In this document: positions 5,320-7,469 of the stretch, piece after piece
Position numbering within the stretch: position 1 is the first letter of the stretch
How the letters are laid out: each line of letters begins with the position of its first letter
Source of the DNA: Lachnospiraceae bacterium
GTDB taxonomy: Bacteria > Bacillota > Clostridia > Lachnospirales > Lachnospiraceae
Length of the DNA stretch: 7,469 nucleotides
Reading direction: 5' to 3'
Assembly: GCA_021205045.1 (NCBI GenBank)
Contig: JAJPYH010000079.1
Coordinates: 1-7,469 of the forward strand
The notes under the pieces: generated by a model
What the model was told of the DNA's origin: nothing
Databases searched by the model: none
What the model saw: the letters and a program-made list of their open reading frames with translations, nothing else
Position numbers and translations under genes: made by a program

Positions 5320-6485
5320 TGGATTATAACGAATTTCTTTTGAAAGCGCAGTATGATCTGGCTGCGGCGATGCCTGGAGCCATAATCTCCAGAGAGCAGA
5401 TCAGCAAGCTTCAGGGCGAGTCCTATGAAGGTTTTACGGTTCGTTCTGAGGGCAGCATGACAGGTGTTGTACTGAATATGGAAGCTATGTATGAAAGGCT
5501 GGAAAGCGGGACGGATTATAACCAGATTTTGTCTGATATGCTGGATATCGTGGATGATAATTCCACAAGCGTTTCCCAGGGGATAGTGGATTTTCTTTCT
5601 GATTACAGCCAGGTAAAGGAAAATCTGACAGTCGATCTTGTCGGGCAGGCTCAGAACGAGGACAGGCTTTCCGATATCCCTCATTACGACATGGAGGATC
5701 TGTCTTTGATTTACCGTGTTGATGTCAGTGACCGTGTGCAAAATGATGGTGGGCGCGCTACGGTGTTGGTCACGAATCAAATGCTGGAACGGTATGGCAT
5801 TACCCCGGAACAGCTTCATCAGGATGCCTTAGAAAACACTTCCAGAAAGGAACCCCTAATAATAACAAGCTTGGGCAATGTGCTTTTGGGGCTTATAGGA
5901 AAAGATATCAATGTAAGAAATGCAAGAAATTCTGGTCTTTATGTCTCCAGTAATTTATCTATGATGTATGGAGCTGCGACTATAGCATATCCTGATTTTG
6001 CAGAAAAGGCGGCAAAGCAGCTTGAGGGTGATTTCTTTATTCTTCCCTCTTCTGTGCACGAGGTTCTGCTTTTGAAAGATGACGGAAGGCTTGATTTCCG
6101 GGATCTGGAACAAATGGTCACCGATATCAACGTGGCGCAGGTAGCTCCTGAAGAGCGCCTATCTCAATCAGAACGGAGGCAAGCCGTGATCCTGTTAAAG
6201 ATACCGTTGAAGATTATCACTCTGCCGATGGCAGTGATTGTGACCATCGCGAAGTGGTTCGGTGTTTTCCTGACCAGCTTCGCCGGAGCAATCTTCTACA
6301 TTTTCTCCGGCTTGTGCTTTCTGGTGGCGGTACTAAGCTACCTGATGGGTATCAGCACTGGACGGGAGGCCGTCACGATACTGGTAACAGGGTTTGTGTC
6401 ATTCGCACTACCCTTTATCGCCGGTTGGCTGATCGGCAAGATTGCCGTGCTGAATGAAAGCCTCTGGGACTTCATCAAGTCCTGA
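5319..6485 (+). CDS. DUF5688-like domain fused to a CD1845-family membrane protein
   Basis: The 388-residue product joins two parts. Residues 1 to about 283 resemble the DUF5688 family of Bacillota: an N-terminal YEGFTVR segment, VLVTNQMLERYGITPEQLHQDA near the middle, then AIAYPDF-like and GDFFILPSSVHEVLLLKDDGRL, ending in VNVAQVAPEERLS-like sequence. No catalytic motif is evident and the function is unknown. Residues 290-388 form a hydrophobic unit with about three membrane spans (about 300-316, 318-342, 351-372) and the ending LNESLWDFIKS, which I recognise as the CD1845-type small membrane protein of Tn1549/CTn elements. A fusion would anchor the DUF5688 part to the membrane. The 5' part is visibly more AT-rich than its neighbours, suggesting a separate origin. 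The start overlaps the parB stop (TAATG), with GGAGG at 5301-5305 and GAAGGTG closer in. Confidence 0.85.
   Translation: MDYNEFLLKAQYDLAAAMPGAIISREQISKLQGESYEGFTVRSEGSMTGVVLNMEAMYERLESGTDYNQILSDMLDIVDDNSTSVSQGIVDFLSDYSQVKENLTVDLVGQAQNEDRLSDIPHYDMEDLSLIYRVDVSDRVQNDGGRATVLVTNQMLERYGITPEQLHQDALENTSRKEPLIITSLGNVLLGLIGKDINVRNARNSGLYVSSNLSMMYGAATIAYPDFAEKAAKQLEGDFFILPSSVHEVLLLKDDGRLDFRDLEQMVTDINVAQVAPEERLSQSERRQAVILLKIPLKIITLPMAVIVTIAKWFGVFLTSFAGAIFYIFSGLCFLVAVLSYLMGISTGREAVTILVTGFVSFALPFIAGWLIGKIAVLNESLWDFIKS
6186..6485 (+). CDS. CD1845-type membrane protein from an internal start within the fusion
   Basis: GGAGG at 6175-6179 precedes an in-frame GTG at 6186 by 6 nt, exactly at the domain junction. 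Translation from it gives a 99-residue, three-span protein beginning MILLKIPLKIITLPM and ending LNESLWDFIKS, which matches the length and shape of stand-alone CD1845-family proteins of related ICEs. The simplest reading is that this was the original gene and that the DUF5688 part was placed in frame ahead of it without a stop codon. Both the fusion and the short form may be made. The function is unknown; the position suggests the start of the conjugation module or a link between replication and the membrane. The internal start is inferred from ribosome binding site and family length, not demonstrated. Confidence 0.6.
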   Translation: MILLKIPLKIITLPMAVIVTIAKWFGVFLTSFAGAIFYIFSGLCFLVAVLSYLMGISTGREAVTILVTGFVSFALPFIAGWLIGKIAVLNESLWDFIKS

Positions 6486-6514
6486 TACGGAAAACTGAAT
6501 ACAGATCGAAAGGC

Positions 6515-6543
6515 CGTCTCTTGTATCACAGGAGGCGGTTTTT
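6515..6543 (+). terminator. Hairpin after the replication/partition operon, weak terminator
   Basis: CCGTCTC (6515-6521) pairs with GAGGCGG (6533-6539), with one T-G pair, and is followed by only four T residues. It lies 29 bp past the stop at 6485. Alone it would be a weak terminator; together with the second hairpin at 6551-6582 it probably ends or attenuates the operon. Confidence 0.5.
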
Positions 6544-6550
6544 CCATACA

Positions 6551-6582
6551 TAGGAACTGTCCGCGGCGGTTCCTAAATTTTT
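6551..6582 (+). terminator. Second hairpin, terminator or attenuator
   Basis: TAGGAACTG (6551-6559) pairs with CGGTTCCTA (6567-6575) over 9 bp with one T-G pair, enclosing a TCCGCGG loop, followed by AATTTTT. The ribosome binding site of the next gene starts 13 nt later, so the hairpin could tune read-through into that gene. Confidence 0.65.
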
Positions 6583-6609
6583 CTCAAAATCGAAAGGAGA
6601 CACTATATT

Positions 6610-7200
6610 ATGGAGTACTACTACAGATTCACCAACTACGAGAAGATGGTGCTGTGTGCGTTCGGCTGCCCGGACAAGGAACAGACCATCGACAACCTGA
6701 AGCTCGCAGCGTTGATTGCGGTTCAGGAGGAAACCCGCGCAAAGCTGGAACGGCTGGCAAACAGGCTGAAGGATGTGATGGTGTTTACCGCTAACTACAA
6801 GCACGACTTCTATCTCTGTGTTCATGAAATGGAACAGGGAATGATTCAGGAGGCACTGGATTATCAGGCGGCAACCGGTGACCTGGAAAACGGATGGCCT
6901 TGGAAGAATTACGGCATGGCGCAGCTCGTCAACGCTTTCTGCAACGAAGATTACTATCCGACCATGAATCGCCTGGGTATCCTCTCCCGTATCGCGGTCA
7001 TGCCTACGCTCGGCTCCATCCTGACGGCGGTCATGCTTACAGTCAGCAGTATCCACGAGGAAATGCCTGATGGATATGAAAGCTATCTGAACCGGTGCCG
7101 TGAAATCGTCCGTCGCGGCGAGCTTCGCCGGAAGAAAGGCAAGGACAAGTATCACCAGTATATATGGCAGACGCCGTCCGTCATGCCGGAATGGAGGTAA
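6610..7200 (+). CDS. Hypothetical ICE protein, 196 residues
   Basis: I do not recognise a named family. The product begins MEYYYRFTNYEKMVLCAFGC, which looks like a compact globular start. An amphipathic helical stretch follows (about residues 26-60, rich in K, E, R, L), then an acidic and aromatic central part (MEQGMIQEALDYQ, GWPWKNYGMAQLVN). A moderately hydrophobic segment (about 120-145, MNRLGILSRIAVMPTLGSIL onward) is probably too short of continuous hydrophobicity to be a membrane span. The C terminus is basic (RRGELRRKKGKDKYHQ). There is no signal peptide. AAGGAG at 6594-6599 lies 10 nt before the ATG. The gene follows two hairpins, so it may be separately controlled. The context suggests a conserved accessory gene of the ICE backbone, possibly linked to transfer; this is inference. 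Confidence 0.8.
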   Translation: MEYYYRFTNYEKMVLCAFGCPDKEQTIDNLKLAALIAVQEETRAKLERLANRLKDVMVFTANYKHDFYLCVHEMEQGMIQEALDYQAATGDLENGWPWKNYGMAQLVNAFCNEDYYPTMNRLGILSRIAVMPTLGSILTAVMLTVSSIHEEMPDGYESYLNRCREIVRRGELRRKKGKDKYHQYIWQTPSVMPEWR

Positions 7201-7204
7201 ACGA

Positions 7205-7282
7205 GTGATCGCAATCCTGTCCGGCAAGAAGGTGACGAGTATAAGACCTGAAAACAGGCAAAAATCATTCGCCAATCGGTAA
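7205..7282 (+). CDS. Possible 25-residue peptide ORF
   Basis: A GTG codon at 7205 is preceded by GGAGG (7193-7197), which overlaps the end of the upstream gene, with an ideal 7 nt gap. It opens a 25-residue frame, MIAILSGKKVTSIRPENRQK then SFANR, ending at TAA 7280-7282. The product is basic, with no recognisable domain. The good ribosome binding site and tight spacing argue for translation; the short length and lack of a known relative argue against. It may also be the remnant of a longer gene. Confidence 0.4.
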   Translation: MIAILSGKKVTSIRPENRQKSFANR

Positions 7283-7367
7283 AATCGGCAAAACAGCGAT
7301 TTTCAGCAGTCCCAGACGGATAACTCCTCATCTGGGGCTGCTCCAAATCGAAAATCGCCCAAAACGC
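7281..7367. repeat. 12-bp inverted repeat flanked by 17-bp direct repeats (non-coding)
   Basis: AGCAGTCCCAGA (7305-7316) pairs with TCTGGGGCTGCT (7331-7342), with one T-G pair, around a 14-nt loop. It is flanked by the similar sequences AAAATCGGCAAAACAGC (7281-7297) and AAAATCGCCCAAAACGC (7351-7367). AAAATCG (7281-7287) is also inverted as CGATTTT (7297-7303). No T-run follows the hairpin, so it is not an ordinary terminator. Structured sequence of this kind fits a transfer or single-strand origin, or a small RNA; none is shown. The remainder to 7469 holds no gene I can support. Confidence 0.6.
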
Positions 7368-7469
7368 TAATTCGTCAATCGGAAAAAAATCCCCGAAAAT
7401 GGCCCCTTAGAGAAAGTAATCAGATTTTGGAGGTAGTTTATCAATTTCAAAAATACCGATTTTCCCGGA

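Larger units (their letters stand above)
1274..7469 (+). mobile_element. Left part of a Tn1549-like integrative and conjugative element (partial)
   Basis: The series cysteine-rich protein, winged-helix replication initiator, DnaC-like ATPase, ParA, ParB and CD1845-type membrane protein is, from my knowledge of the family, the conserved replication/partition module of Tn1549-like ICEs and C. difficile CTn elements. It directly follows a housekeeping ribosomal operon, as expected for an integrated element. The left boundary is not proven: I place it after the rpsI terminator, but it may be anywhere up to about 1640. The element runs off the right edge. Integrase, excisionase, relaxase and the mating-pair genes are not in the window, so whether the element is complete or mobile cannot be judged. 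Confidence 0.8.

Noticed and set aside
6526..7275. Minus-strand open frame of 249 codons
   Set aside because: It is antisense to the 6610-7200 gene and its composition, rich in H, R, L and V, is that of a shadow frame; the plus-strand frame has a proper ribosome binding site.
7429..7469. Start of another gene after GGAGG at 7429-7433
   Set aside because: No ATG, GTG or TTG occurs at a usable distance downstream within the window.

Overview
The window joins a chromosomal ribosomal-protein locus to the left part of an integrated conjugative element (ICE) of a low-to-mid GC Bacillota, most likely a gut clostridium of the Lachnospiraceae type. The evidence is the consensus sigma-A promoter, strong GGAGG ribosome binding sites throughout, Clostridia-like L13 and S9 proteins, and a gene set that I recognise from Tn1549-like / CTn-type elements of Clostridia. 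Species cannot be named from the sequence alone.

Positions 1-1273 are host backbone. A perfect sigma-A promoter (78-106) drives a long, structured, apparently non-coding leader (about 113-360), then rplM (L13, 361-792) and rpsI (S9, 815-1207), closed by a rho-independent terminator (1234-1273).

Positions 1274-1720 hold no gene. They carry two blocks of about 10-bp phased repeats built on TGTCCTGATT / TGTCCTAATC, a pair of direct repeats (AGTGGTCAAATT) spaced 40 bp apart that resemble a transposon or integrase-arm end, several hairpins, and a strong terminator (1647-1694) just before the first element gene. The exact ICE boundary is not visible; it lies between the rpsI terminator and about 1640.

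Positions 1721-6485 form one tightly packed plus-strand operon for replication and partition of the element: a small eight-cysteine protein, a winged-helix replication initiator, a DnaC-like helicase-loader ATPase, ParA, ParB, and an unusual membrane-anchored protein. Every junction except dnaC-parA overlaps (TGATG, GTGA, 44 bp, TAATG), which points to translational coupling. The ICE would be copied and partitioned like a plasmid while excised. Two points stand out. The initiator gene contains nine 15-bp tandem repeats that grow AT-rich at the 3' end, the layout of an origin inside an initiator gene. The last gene looks like an in-frame fusion of a DUF5688-type domain to a CD1845-family three-helix membrane protein whose own ribosome binding site and GTG start are still present inside the fusion.

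Positions 6486-7469 begin the next module: two successive hairpins, a 196-residue protein of unknown function, a 25-codon ORF with a good ribosome binding site, and a non-coding stretch with a 12-bp inverted repeat flanked by 17-bp direct repeats. No integrase, relaxase, type IV secretion gene or obvious cargo gene lies in the window; these would be expected further downstream.
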